A stretch of DNA of 64,000 bases. Origin: Candidatus Cohnella colombiensis. GTDB lineage: Bacteria > Bacillota > Bacilli > Paenibacillales > Paenibacillaceae. The notes beneath the pieces were generated by a model. It had not been told where the DNA came from and did no database searches. It saw only the letters and a program-made list of their open reading frames with translations. How positions within the stretch are numbered: the first letter of the stretch is position 1; each line of letters begins with the position of its first letter. This document shows, in pieces, positions 17,459 to 25,335 of the stretch. The position numbers were made by a program, and so were the translations under genes. The stretch spans positions 2,356,001-2,420,000 of the forward strand of contig CP119317.1 of the NCBI GenBank assembly GCA_029203125.1, given 5' to 3'.

Positions 17459-17487
17459 CACGGATAGGCGAATACACACATAGAATG
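17459..17487 (+). promoter_or_regulatory. Sigma-K-like promoter of sigK
   Basis: AC (17460-17461), 17 bases, CATAGAATG (17479-17487), one base off the CATANNNTA -10 box. It lies about 50 bases before the sigK start and next to the divergent spoVA promoter. sigK autoregulation is known in B. subtilis. Confidence 0.45.
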
Positions 17488-17537
17488 ATAATGCTTCTGT
17501 TCTGCATGTCGTACCTACATTCGGAGGTGGCTTAATC

Positions 17538-18239
17538 GTGACTGGTTTATTTACAACGATCGCCCTGTTTCTAAAGCAACTATCCTTACTTGTTTCCTAT
17601 GTGAAAAATAATGCGTTCCCACAACCACTCACTGACGAGGACGAAGCGTTGCATTTAGCACGACTTACGGAAGGCAATGCCGTCTCACGCAACCTCCTTA
17701 TCGAGCACAACTTGCGATTGGTTGCTCATATCGTCAAGAAATTCGACAATACTGGAGAGGACCTTGAAGATTTGATTTCGATCGGCACGATTGGACTCAT
17801 TAAAGCCATTGAAAGCTTCCAGATTGGCAAAGGCACCAAGTTGGCCACCTTTGCTGCTCGGTGTATTGAGAATGAGATCTTAATGCACCTTCGTTCATTA
17901 AAGAAAACAAAGAAAGATGTGTCATTGCACGATCCTATTGGTACGGACAAAGAAGGTAACGAGATTACTTTACAAGATATTCTGGGCACAGACCCCGATG
18001 AGGTCGTCGAGCAAGTCCAATTGAAAATTGAGAAAAGTAAAATATATCGCAATCTCGACATCTTAGATGAGCGTGAGCAAGAGGTTATTCGAGGTCGCTT
18101 CGGGTTGGACGGCGGCGGAGATGAGCGGACGCAGCGCGAAATTGCGCGGGAGCTGGGGATTTCGCGATCTTATGTGTCGCGGATTGAGAAGCGAGCGCTT
18201 ATGAAGCTGTACCATGAGTTTTATAAGGCGAAGCGGTGA
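17538..18239 (+). CDS. sigK: RNA polymerase sporulation sigma factor SigK (pro-sigma-K)
   Basis: A 233-residue late mother-cell sigma factor, intact in one frame. The N-terminal pro-sequence is LFTTIALFLKQLSLLVSYVK. Family knowledge places SpoIVFB cleavage between S20 and Y21 of this segment, releasing active sigma-K. Region 2 includes RNLLIEHNLRLVAHIVKKF and DLISIGTIGLIKAIESF; region 4 has the helix-turn-helix TQREIARELGISRSYVSRIE. GTG follows GGAGG by ten bases. There is no skin-type insertion. It is divergent from spoVA and should drive the coat genes at 40.5-46.1 kb. Confidence 0.97.
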   Translation: MTGLFTTIALFLKQLSLLVSYVKNNAFPQPLTDEDEALHLARLTEGNAVSRNLLIEHNLRLVAHIVKKFDNTGEDLEDLISIGTIGLIKAIESFQIGKGTKLATFAARCIENEILMHLRSLKKTKKDVSLHDPIGTDKEGNEITLQDILGTDPDEVVEQVQLKIEKSKIYRNLDILDEREQEVIRGRFGLDGGGDERTQREIARELGISRSYVSRIEKRALMKLYHEFYKAKR

Positions 18240-18297
18240 AGGAATACAAGCATTTGCGAAAAGGGCTGTCCCATAAATAATTTTGCTCCCTATTCAG

Positions 18298-18370
18298 TTA
18301 GCTTACCTGGATTAAAAGACGTGAAACGAAGAAATCACTGTGCTAGGGGGTTATCCCTGCACAACGATTG
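18298..18370 (+). repeat. Lead segment shared with the tyrS 3' region
   Basis: AGCTTACCTGGATTAAAAGA, GTGAAACGAAGAAATC and GGGGTTATCCCT occur in the same order at 52406-52480, with scattered differences. The segment can fold around GTGC-AGGG...CCCT-GCAC. Confidence 0.75.
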
Positions 18371-18600
18371 CTCGATTCCCGCCACTACGCAAATTAGTGC
18401 GACTTTCTCGGCTTATTTCGCTCGATTCCCACCACTACGCAATTTAGTGCGACTTTCTCGGCTTATTTCGCTCGATTCCCGCCACTACACAATTTAGTGC
18501 GACTTTCTCGGCTTATTTCGCTCGATTCCCGCCACTACGCAATTTAGTGCGACTTTCTCGGCTTATTTGGCTCGAATTCGGCTACTACGAAAATAGCAGG
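18371..18600 (+). repeat. Tandem array of 50-bp units (four and a degenerate fifth)
   Basis: Units start with CTCGATTCCC at 18371, 18421, 18471 and 18521, each continuing CACTACGCAATTTAGTGCGA and CTTTCTCGGCTTATTTCG with one to three differences. A degenerate fifth unit begins CTCGAATTCGGCTACTACGA at 18571. A single related unit lies at about 52490-52548. Confidence 0.9.
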
Positions 18601-18677
18601 AAGTGACCTATAAAATACTTATAGGACAGCTTCACTGCTATATACTCATTTGAATCTTGGACTACCGAGCACTACCC

Positions 18678-21287
18678 TCAGTCTATAATCGACTCAGAGA
18701 ACGCTCTGAAACGAATATCCGGCAGACGACCGTTCGACACAACTGGCGTCTCGAACACAGCTGCTTCCCTCTCCACACATGTGATTGTCACTTCTCTCTC
18801 TTCTCCCGCGAGCAACGTTAGATAAGCATCGTCTGCTGTCATCCAATAAGCGCCCGTTTGTTCCTCCGCTCGGATGAAATAGATGGGGGCGCTTCCCGTA
18901 TTCTGAAGACGATAGGTTCTGGACAATAGAGGCAAGCTGAACCCATCCGCCGATGCTTGCCGCCAATCTGTAAGTTCGACAACTTTAAGTTCCGATGAAT
19001 TCGCTAGTAGATGCTTGTCTTTATACCATTCACTTCTGTTCATCGTGAAGTAGTACTCATTGCAGCTAATAAACCGATGATCCATGTCTCTTGCTTCCAA
19101 CCTCACAACAAAGATGCCACTCGCATCCGCAGGTAGTCGATAAGCCAAATTCCCGACTAAGACAGCCTGTGCATCATCCCACTCCACTTCAACTCTCTCA
19201 CAATAGAGCTGTTTTCCCGCCCCATCATAAATTTGAGCTTCAACGATACCCGTCCCTTGTCCAGTGTTGGCATGCATATAGATTCGGCCTGTGAAGTTTT
19301 CACCTGGCACATAATCAAGCTTACGGTAATCGAAAGAGACATGCAGAGGCGAATACGCTTGACGAACCCAATAATAAGCCATTTTCTGCTCACCATAATA
19401 GTCGACCAAATTCGTACAGGATACATTCGGCCATAGTTCATTGAATTGCCAGATGATACTTCCGCTATTGCGGAATTTCCTGCGCTGGTTCGCCTCAAGA
19501 ATAAATCGCAGGCCTTCAGCTTGAACCCACTGGCTCCCATCCGAGAATGCTTGCAAATCATCGGTCTCTCCGAAAAATGCAACATCTCGTTCGTACGTAT
19601 CCCACCATTCTCCATGATGCCGCCAGACTAAATTATTGTTCATCGATACAGGCTCATCCTGTTCTTTGCCCACATTCAGGAACTTGTTCAGGCTCTTCAG
19701 CTCGCTTACCCCTGGTACGCCGAACTCGCTGTGGAACAAATAATCGTTCTCCCCATACTCTTCGTAGTGAAGCGGATTTCCACGGTAGATCCAATGTCCG
19801 TGCACATCGTGACCTAAGCCTTTACGGTCCGTAATATACTCGACAGGTCCCGAAGCCGTTGTTGGCAGGAACAATCGCTGTACGTCCAATTGCCCGACCA
19901 GTCGCTGCAATAAAGCAACATTCTCATCGTCATACGTAACCGGCGTATTCTCAGCGCTCATTAATTCGTTGCCCCCACACCAAATCGTAAGCGATACGTG
20001 GTTTCGTTTGACTTTAATCGCACTAGTCGATGCAGTCTTCAGCAGTTGTAGGAATTGTGGAAGCTTGGACGGAATATTATCCACTCCTGAGCTCGATTGA
20101 ATAAAGTCTTGCCAAACCATTATTCCGTGCCGATCACACAGCTCGTAGAATATGGATTTTTCTATAATGCCGCCGCCCCATACCCGCACTAAATTCACAT
20201 TTGCCTGCTTCATTAAGTAGATGAGCCACTCATACTGCTCTTCTGTCACATTGCCATATAGATGATCGAGTGGCGTAATATTTACGCCCTTAATATAAAT
20301 GCGCTGGTCATTCATTATAACGGTGTAAGGCAGCGAATGCTCAGGAGCCCCCTCATTACGGCTGAATCGTAGGCTGCGTATGCCCGTCTGAATCTGACGT
20401 TCGTCAAGTAGCTTGCCAAGCCGCTCTAAGCGAATATGAACTTCATATAACTTCTGCTCGCCATATCCGTTCGGATACCACAACGATGGCTGCTCAATGA
20501 ACAACTCTGTTTGAAAGCCGCCATTCGATGAATCCAACTTACCCATTGCCGAAGCCCTCTGATTCCCTTCCGAATCGATGATCTCTACAATCAATTCGAG
20601 CTCATCTAAGGAACAATCCGCGCTTGCAGTACCCACATTCAACCGGATATCTACAACGCCAATGTCATTGCGAACATCTGTCGTTACAGCCATTTCATGG
20701 ATAGAGCAATCCTCATGAACAACTAGCGCTACATCGTCCCATATTCCGATATTCACTAAACGCGTCGAGAAATCCCACTTGTATCCAAACCTGCTCTTTT
20801 GCGTGAAAGTTAGCGAGGACCGGCCGATTTGTCCCATTTCGTCAGGCGCATGCTTAAAGAGGACAATCAAATTCAACGTTTCATGCTTGTGGAACAATTC
20901 AGTCAGATCAAACGAAGCTTGATCGTACATCCCGATATGATCGCCAATCCATGTTTGATTCACATAGATGGAAGCCTCATAATCTAGTCCCTTGAAAATA
21001 AGTTCTATCTTGGACCCGACATATTCTGGACGCCGCAAGACGGTTCGATACATCCACCAGCGATTTTCAACCCATTCGCACTTAAGCGAGTTCTGATCCA
21101 CGTATGGATTGTCGATTAATCCTGCTTGAAACAAATCATGATGCACTCCACCAGGGACAGTAGCAGGAATCCATTCTGTTACGCCCATTAATTCCTGACC
21201 TATTTCCATACTTTTGTTGAGCAACGGCACCCATGGCCAGTAACCCTTAACGAACCATTCGTTCTCGTTTTGGGAAAAAGCAATCAT
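18678..21287 (-). CDS. Beta-mannosidase (glycoside hydrolase family 2)
   Basis: An 869-residue cytoplasmic glycosidase; no signal peptide is seen. The N-terminal jelly-roll sugar-binding domain (about 20-190) precedes an immunoglobulin-like domain and the TIM barrel. The acid/base glutamate is in WCGGNEL (about 447) and the nucleophile in FHSEFGVPG (about 550). FVKGVNITP-type and VRVWGGGIIE segments are typical of family 2 mannosidases. The second ATG (21287) is nine bases after GAGGAG, so it is preferred over 21296. It is divergent from lacI-type and next to sugar import genes, consistent with use of manno-oligosaccharides. Confidence 0.92.
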   Translation of the reverse strand: MIAFSQNENEWFVKGYWPWVPLLNKSMEIGQELMGVTEWIPATVPGGVHHDLFQAGLIDNPYVDQNSLKCEWVENRWWMYRTVLRRPEYVGSKIELIFKGLDYEASIYVNQTWIGDHIGMYDQASFDLTELFHKHETLNLIVLFKHAPDEMGQIGRSSLTFTQKSRFGYKWDFSTRLVNIGIWDDVALVVHEDCSIHEMAVTTDVRNDIGVVDIRLNVGTASADCSLDELELIVEIIDSEGNQRASAMGKLDSSNGGFQTELFIEQPSLWYPNGYGEQKLYEVHIRLERLGKLLDERQIQTGIRSLRFSRNEGAPEHSLPYTVIMNDQRIYIKGVNITPLDHLYGNVTEEQYEWLIYLMKQANVNLVRVWGGGIIEKSIFYELCDRHGIMVWQDFIQSSSGVDNIPSKLPQFLQLLKTASTSAIKVKRNHVSLTIWCGGNELMSAENTPVTYDDENVALLQRLVGQLDVQRLFLPTTASGPVEYITDRKGLGHDVHGHWIYRGNPLHYEEYGENDYLFHSEFGVPGVSELKSLNKFLNVGKEQDEPVSMNNNLVWRHHGEWWDTYERDVAFFGETDDLQAFSDGSQWVQAEGLRFILEANQRRKFRNSGSIIWQFNELWPNVSCTNLVDYYGEQKMAYYWVRQAYSPLHVSFDYRKLDYVPGENFTGRIYMHANTGQGTGIVEAQIYDGAGKQLYCERVEVEWDDAQAVLVGNLAYRLPADASGIFVVRLEARDMDHRFISCNEYYFTMNRSEWYKDKHLLANSSELKVVELTDWRQASADGFSLPLLSRTYRLQNTGSAPIYFIRAEEQTGAYWMTADDAYLTLLAGEEREVTITCVEREAAVFETPVVSNGRLPDIRFRAFSESIID

Positions 21288-21324
21288 CGTAGTCATCTCC
21301 TCATTGAATGTCGCAAATCAATAT

Positions 21325-21390
21325 GTAAACAGAATGTTAATATAATTTGTTTACAATCTCAACTAAAATGATGTTTACAAATTAGTTTAC
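21325..21390. promoter_or_regulatory. Four GTTTAC/GTAAAC boxes between beta-mannosidase and LacI gene
   Basis: GTAAAC (21325-21330) and GTTTAC at 21349-21354, 21373-21378 and 21385-21390, the last three in context TTTACAA. The inverted and direct arrangement in a divergent promoter region suggests operators for the adjacent LacI-type protein. Confidence 0.5.
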
Positions 21391-21438
21391 AAAAAGTAAA
21401 ATTGATGAAACTGTCACTATTATAGGAGTGTCCCCTTT

Positions 21439-22467
21439 ATGAGTAGCGCAAAAATCACCCTGCAGGTCATTGCCGACCAGTTGAAGGTATCCAAAACATT
21501 AGTCTCACGTGCGTTGTTGGGTAAATATGGGGTAAGCGACGAGATGAGAAAGAATATTTTGCGGACAGCTATAGAACTAGGATACCCATTGCCCGCAAAG
21601 ACAAAAGGATCGGCAGCAGATCTAACACGAAATATTGCAATCGTTATTCCGAGAAGCTTCCTTAGCGATTTGTCCTATTGGGGAGCTGTGTTGTCTGCAT
21701 TAGAAGCAGAGCTTCAGCAAGAGGGTTATTGTATGATACTCGCTCCTGTCGGACCCGAAATAGAAGAAGCAGAATTGCCTACAAGCATCAAGGAGCGCAA
21801 AGTGGATGGCGTGTTCCTATTAGGCAATGTCGCAGATTCGCTGAATGTACAAATTATTAATACCGGCCTACCTGTCGTGATGGTGGATGGTCATTCCAGT
21901 CATGATCTGAAAATCGATCATGTTCTCGCTGACAACTTTAATGGCATGGCTGACATGACTACCTACGTCTTGCAAGCAGGCCACCGTAGAGTGGCTTACA
22001 TCGGCGATCCTGCTTTTTCACTCAGCTTCGCAGAGCGACTTCGCGGGTTTCAATTTGCTGTAAACCATTTTGCTAATGAACAGAATGTGATCAACACCAC
22101 TGTTATTTCTGACATCAGTGGTGAACACAACATAAACAATCTGGAACAAGCATTGAATATACTACTATCAGCGCCAATCAAACCGACTGCTGTCTTGTGC
22201 GCGAATGATTCCATTGCGATCAATCTGCTGCTCGCTCTGAAAAGCCGCGGCTTGAAATGCCCTGAAGATATTTCGGTAACTGGCTTTGACAATATCAACA
22301 GCAGTGAGCCGTATGCGCTAGCATCCGTTGATGCAGGCAAACAAGATATTGCTGCCCATGCGGTGCAATTGCTCATGCAGAGAATGCACCATCGTCAGAG
22401 ACGGCCCTGTACATTGTACGTAACGACTGAATTGGTAGATCGCAGGTCTATAGCAAAGATTGACTGA
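21439..22467 (+). CDS. LacI family transcriptional regulator
   Basis: A 342-residue repressor. The N-terminal helix-turn-helix is ITLQVIADQLKVSKTLVSRA (6-25), with the LGKYGVSDEMRKNI hinge region following. The periplasmic-binding-protein-like effector domain (about 65-335) includes AYIGDPAFSLSFAERLRGF and VTGFDNINSSEPYALASVD. It is divergent from the beta-mannosidase, with GTTTAC boxes between them. It probably controls the mannosidase and itself; the effector would be a sugar or sugar phosphate. A good terminator follows. Confidence 0.93.
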   Translation: MSSAKITLQVIADQLKVSKTLVSRALLGKYGVSDEMRKNILRTAIELGYPLPAKTKGSAADLTRNIAIVIPRSFLSDLSYWGAVLSALEAELQQEGYCMILAPVGPEIEEAELPTSIKERKVDGVFLLGNVADSLNVQIINTGLPVVMVDGHSSHDLKIDHVLADNFNGMADMTTYVLQAGHRRVAYIGDPAFSLSFAERLRGFQFAVNHFANEQNVINTTVISDISGEHNINNLEQALNILLSAPIKPTAVLCANDSIAINLLLALKSRGLKCPEDISVTGFDNINSSEPYALASVDAGKQDIAAHAVQLLMQRMHHRQRRPCTLYVTTELVDRRSIAKID

Positions 22468-22483
22468 ACACCTACCGATCAAT

Positions 22484-22522
22484 AAGGGAGCTTGGATGCC
22501 GTCACTGGCTCCAAGCTCCCTT
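22484..22522 (+). terminator. Terminator after the LacI gene
   Basis: AAGGGAGCTTGGA and TCCAAGCTCCCTT form a perfect 13-bp stem around a 13-base loop, followed by TCTATTTATTATT. Confidence 0.88.
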
Positions 22523-22575
22523 CTATTTATTATTCTATGGACAAATGGTATAGGAGTTGGCAGTCAAACTATTAA

Positions 22576-22604
22576 TTGACACTCCAAATTGAATAAGTTA
22601 CGTT
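22576..22604 (+). promoter_or_regulatory. Possible promoter of the two-component operon
   Basis: TTGACA (22576-22581), 17 bases, TACGTT (22599-22604). The -35 is perfect and the -10 weak, which would suit an activated promoter. Confidence 0.4.
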
Positions 22605-22640
22605 AAACCTACAAGCGACTAAAGCGAGGAATGGGTTCAA

Positions 22641-24437
22641 GTGAGAAAGTGGGCGGATCGACTTATCAATTTGAAAGAGATCAACACCCTGCGAAATCAA
22701 ATTTTCGTCGGTTTTACGCTAACAATGACACTCGTGCTTACCTTTGCGGGTGTGTTTATCTATGGTGAAGTGTCCGTGCTCCTTAAGCAAAGTGCGGAAA
22801 AACATATTGAACAGACGGCGATTCAGGCAAACGGGCGACTGGAAGCTCTATTGAAGCAAATAGATTGGCTGACAACCCAGGTAGCTACTGACAGCTATGT
22901 TCAGAAACTACTATCGAAAGAATTACAGGGGACCCCATCCAACTTTAATGAGCATCAATCACTACTGCAAATCGCCAACAATTATATGGCATACTCATCC
23001 GGAATAAGCTCGCTTGAACTATACACGTTAGATAATAGACGATTGTTCCCACTTGAAGATTCCAGCTTAACTAATCGCATATCCGAGAATGCGCTATCAG
23101 CAGCGGATCAGAAGAAAGGACGCATTGCCTGGATCGGAATTGATCCGCGTTCGCCAGATACAGTGCTCGCGATCCGTCGTATCAACATGCTCAACAATTC
23201 ATACTTGCCTGGTGGCTACCTAGTCGTTAATGTAAACCGAGAATACTTCAATATGTTTGAATCAGAGGGAAATGATCCTACTGAACGACGTGAATATATG
23301 TTGCTCAGTGACAATAAAGGTAATCCGATCATGTCGGATATTGACGACGAAGTGGCACAGTCGGTGCTCGCGCAAACCGGTAGCACCGTTACCATCGGGC
23401 AGGAGCGGATGCTCGCGGTCAGACAGCTTTCCGATGTGGCGGGCTGGAAGCTCGTATTGCTCATGCCGGAAGAAGCTGCAACTGAAGGAATTTCCGTATT
23501 GCGAACGGTCATTTATGTGTCTATCAGCGTCGCTGCCTTTGCATTTTTACTAGTAACATTACTTCTCTCTACAATGATAACACGTCCAATCCAACGATTG
23601 ATGAGAAGTATGCGCAGCGCCAAATTCGGAGGGCTAAAGCTGAATCCTGCCAGTCGTAACCGTTTTCGGACATTGGAAATCAACGAACTGAACAACACAT
23701 ACAATCGAATGGTGACTCATATGAATGAACTGATTCAAGTCGTCTATGAGAAGGAAATTACGCAGAGCCGCACAGAGCTCAAGGCGCTGCAAGCGCAGAT
23801 CAATCCTCATTTCCTGTTCAATACTCTAGAAGCCTTCTATTGGTCGTTGGAGGAAAAAGGAGAAAGCGAGCTTGCCCAAACGATCCTCTCTATGTCTGGA
23901 CTGTTCCGCTATATTATTGGTAGCTCCGCGGACAATGAAGAGTGGGTAACGATTCACGACGAGCTTGAGCACGCACAGCGATATTTGCAAATTATGAAAA
24001 TGCGTCTAGTCGATCGGTTACATTGGAATATCGATGCAGAAAAGGAGCTATTACAGGTGCCGATTCCTAAACTGATCATTCAACCCCTCGTGGAGAACGC
24101 CATTTTGCACGGTGTTGAAAGTCGTATTAGTCCCGGATCGGTCACGATCCGTGTCTTTTCAACCAAGCCAGGTTTAGCGACAGTTGCTATCTTGGATAAC
24201 GGGTCTGGTATGGACGAAGAGACATTGGCCAAGCTCTTGCAAAGCATCGAGGGTATAACCTCAACTACTCCTAAAAAGGGAGCTGGGTTGGCCATGTCCA
24301 ACGTACAACGACGTCTTAAGCTGTATTATCCGATTGCGTCTGAACACGACAGTGGCTTGCAAGTTGAAAGCGAGGTCGGCGTCGGTACGATTGTACGCTT
24401 TAATATTACGATTCCTCCGAAAGGAGACGAAGGATAA
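22641..24437 (+). CDS. Sensor histidine kinase (YesM type)
   Basis: A 598-residue membrane sensor kinase. Two membrane helices (about 20-42 and 290-312) enclose an extracellular sensor domain, then a HAMP linker. The phosphorylated histidine is H390 in LQAQINPHFLFNTLEAFYW, the His_kinase signature of the LytS/YesM class. The ATPase core has QPLVENAILHG (N box), DNGSGM and GAGLAMSNV. It starts at GTG. Its stop overlaps the response regulator start (TAATG). It likely senses an extracellular sugar and controls the ABC importer downstream. Confidence 0.94.
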   Translation: MRKWADRLINLKEINTLRNQIFVGFTLTMTLVLTFAGVFIYGEVSVLLKQSAEKHIEQTAIQANGRLEALLKQIDWLTTQVATDSYVQKLLSKELQGTPSNFNEHQSLLQIANNYMAYSSGISSLELYTLDNRRLFPLEDSSLTNRISENALSAADQKKGRIAWIGIDPRSPDTVLAIRRINMLNNSYLPGGYLVVNVNREYFNMFESEGNDPTERREYMLLSDNKGNPIMSDIDDEVAQSVLAQTGSTVTIGQERMLAVRQLSDVAGWKLVLLMPEEAATEGISVLRTVIYVSISVAAFAFLLVTLLLSTMITRPIQRLMRSMRSAKFGGLKLNPASRNRFRTLEINELNNTYNRMVTHMNELIQVVYEKEITQSRTELKALQAQINPHFLFNTLEAFYWSLEEKGESELAQTILSMSGLFRYIIGSSADNEEWVTIHDELEHAQRYLQIMKMRLVDRLHWNIDAEKELLQVPIPKLIIQPLVENAILHGVESRISPGSVTIRVFSTKPGLATVAILDNGSGMDEETLAKLLQSIEGITSTTPKKGAGLAMSNVQRRLKLYYPIASEHDSGLQVESEVGVGTIVRFNITIPPKGDEG

Positions 24438-25225
24438 TGAAAACGATATTAATTGTTGACGATGAACCGCGCACACGCCTCGGGATACAGAAGACACTCG
24501 TCACTTGGTCTGCTGGCAGACATCGAATCGAGATTGCTGCGAGCGGGGTAGAGGCTTTAGAATGGCTGAAGGTGAATTCCGCCCATATCATCATTACAGA
24601 TGTACGGATGCCCGAGGTTGACGGTTTGCAGATGTTAGAGATTTTGGCAATGCGCGGGCAACTGCCTGTTGTCTTTGTCATCTCCGGCTATGCCGAATTT
24701 GAATATGCCCAGAAAGCATTGCAGCTAGGCGCATTCGATTACCTTCTCAAACCTCTTGACAAATCGAAATTAATAGATATCGTGAAAAGAGCGCTAGAGC
24801 TCGATAGCGGTAGAGAGCGACTTGGCGCGATGGAAAAACTGGTTGATTCGAAGCTGCTTGTTGCAGGCATAGATGAAGCACGCTACTCCACCGTAATCAA
24901 GGACGCGATCAGTTACATCTATACACATCTACATGAAGCCATCAGTATGAAACAGATAGCAGACCTTCTACACTTGAATGCGAGCTATTTCAGTGTGCTG
25001 TTCAAAGAGCAGACAGGTGTTACTTTCAGCGACTATTTGACACGCAGTCGTGTGCAAAGAGCGAAGGAGCTATTAGTTACTTCTAGAATGCCAATTTGGG
25101 AAATTTCCGAGAAGGTCGGATATCAAACGGCAAAATATTTCATAAAAGTATTTAAAGACAATGAGGGAATAAGCCCTAGTCAGTATCGGCATCAGGTATT
25201 GGACGCTGAACAAATTATCCAATAA
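24437..25225 (+). CDS. Response regulator with AraC-type DNA-binding domain (YesN type)
   Basis: A 262-residue regulator. The receiver domain (1-120) has the acidic pair D8-D9, phospho-acceptor D55 in IITDVRMPEVDG, and the conserved lysine K105 in LLKPLDK. The C-terminal AraC domain (about 160-255) has two helix-turn-helices, MKQIADLLHLNASYFSVLFK and IWEISEKVGYQTAKYFIKVF. Translationally coupled to the kinase. It is expected to activate the binding-protein gene 110 bases downstream. Confidence 0.95.
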   Translation: MKTILIVDDEPRTRLGIQKTLVTWSAGRHRIEIAASGVEALEWLKVNSAHIIITDVRMPEVDGLQMLEILAMRGQLPVVFVISGYAEFEYAQKALQLGAFDYLLKPLDKSKLIDIVKRALELDSGRERLGAMEKLVDSKLLVAGIDEARYSTVIKDAISYIYTHLHEAISMKQIADLLHLNASYFSVLFKEQTGVTFSDYLTRSRVQRAKELLVTSRMPIWEISEKVGYQTAKYFIKVFKDNEGISPSQYRHQVLDAEQIIQ

Positions 25226-25254
25226 TAATGGAATTTCTCCCAATCGGCAGTTCC

Positions 25255-25283
25255 TTGTGCCCTTTCATTGCGAATTTTATAAT
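25255..25283 (+). promoter_or_regulatory. Promoter of the sugar-binding protein gene
   Basis: TTGTGC (25255-25260), 17 bases, TATAAT (25278-25283), about 50 bases before the ATG at 25336. Confidence 0.6.
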
Positions 25284-25302
25284 GAAATGGTTCACAGAAC
25301 AA

Positions 25303-25316
25303 TGTAAGCGCTTAAA
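25303..25316 (+). promoter_or_regulatory. Catabolite-responsive element (cre) candidate
   Basis: TGTAAGCGCTTAAA matches the CcpA site TGWAANCGNTNNCA with one mismatch. It lies about 20 bases after the -10 box, where bound CcpA would block transcription when preferred sugars are present. Confidence 0.6.
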
Positions 25317-25335
25317 AAAAAGGGAGGAAAAAAGC

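Larger units (their letters stand above)
18240..18677. other. Repeat-filled gap between sigK and beta-mannosidase
   Basis: Convergent intergenic region. GGGCTGTCCCATAAAT (18267-18282) and ACTTATAGGACAGCTTC (about 18617-18633) are inverted arms that bracket it. Inside are a lead segment (18298-18370), shared with the region after tyrS, and a tandem array of 50-bp units. There is no gene. Confidence 0.75.

Noticed and set aside
17538..18239. sigK split by a skin-type element
   Set aside because: The gene is a single open frame from the pro-sequence through region 4.
18371..18600. CRISPR array
   Set aside because: The 50-bp units are contiguous with no unique spacers and no cas genes are nearby.
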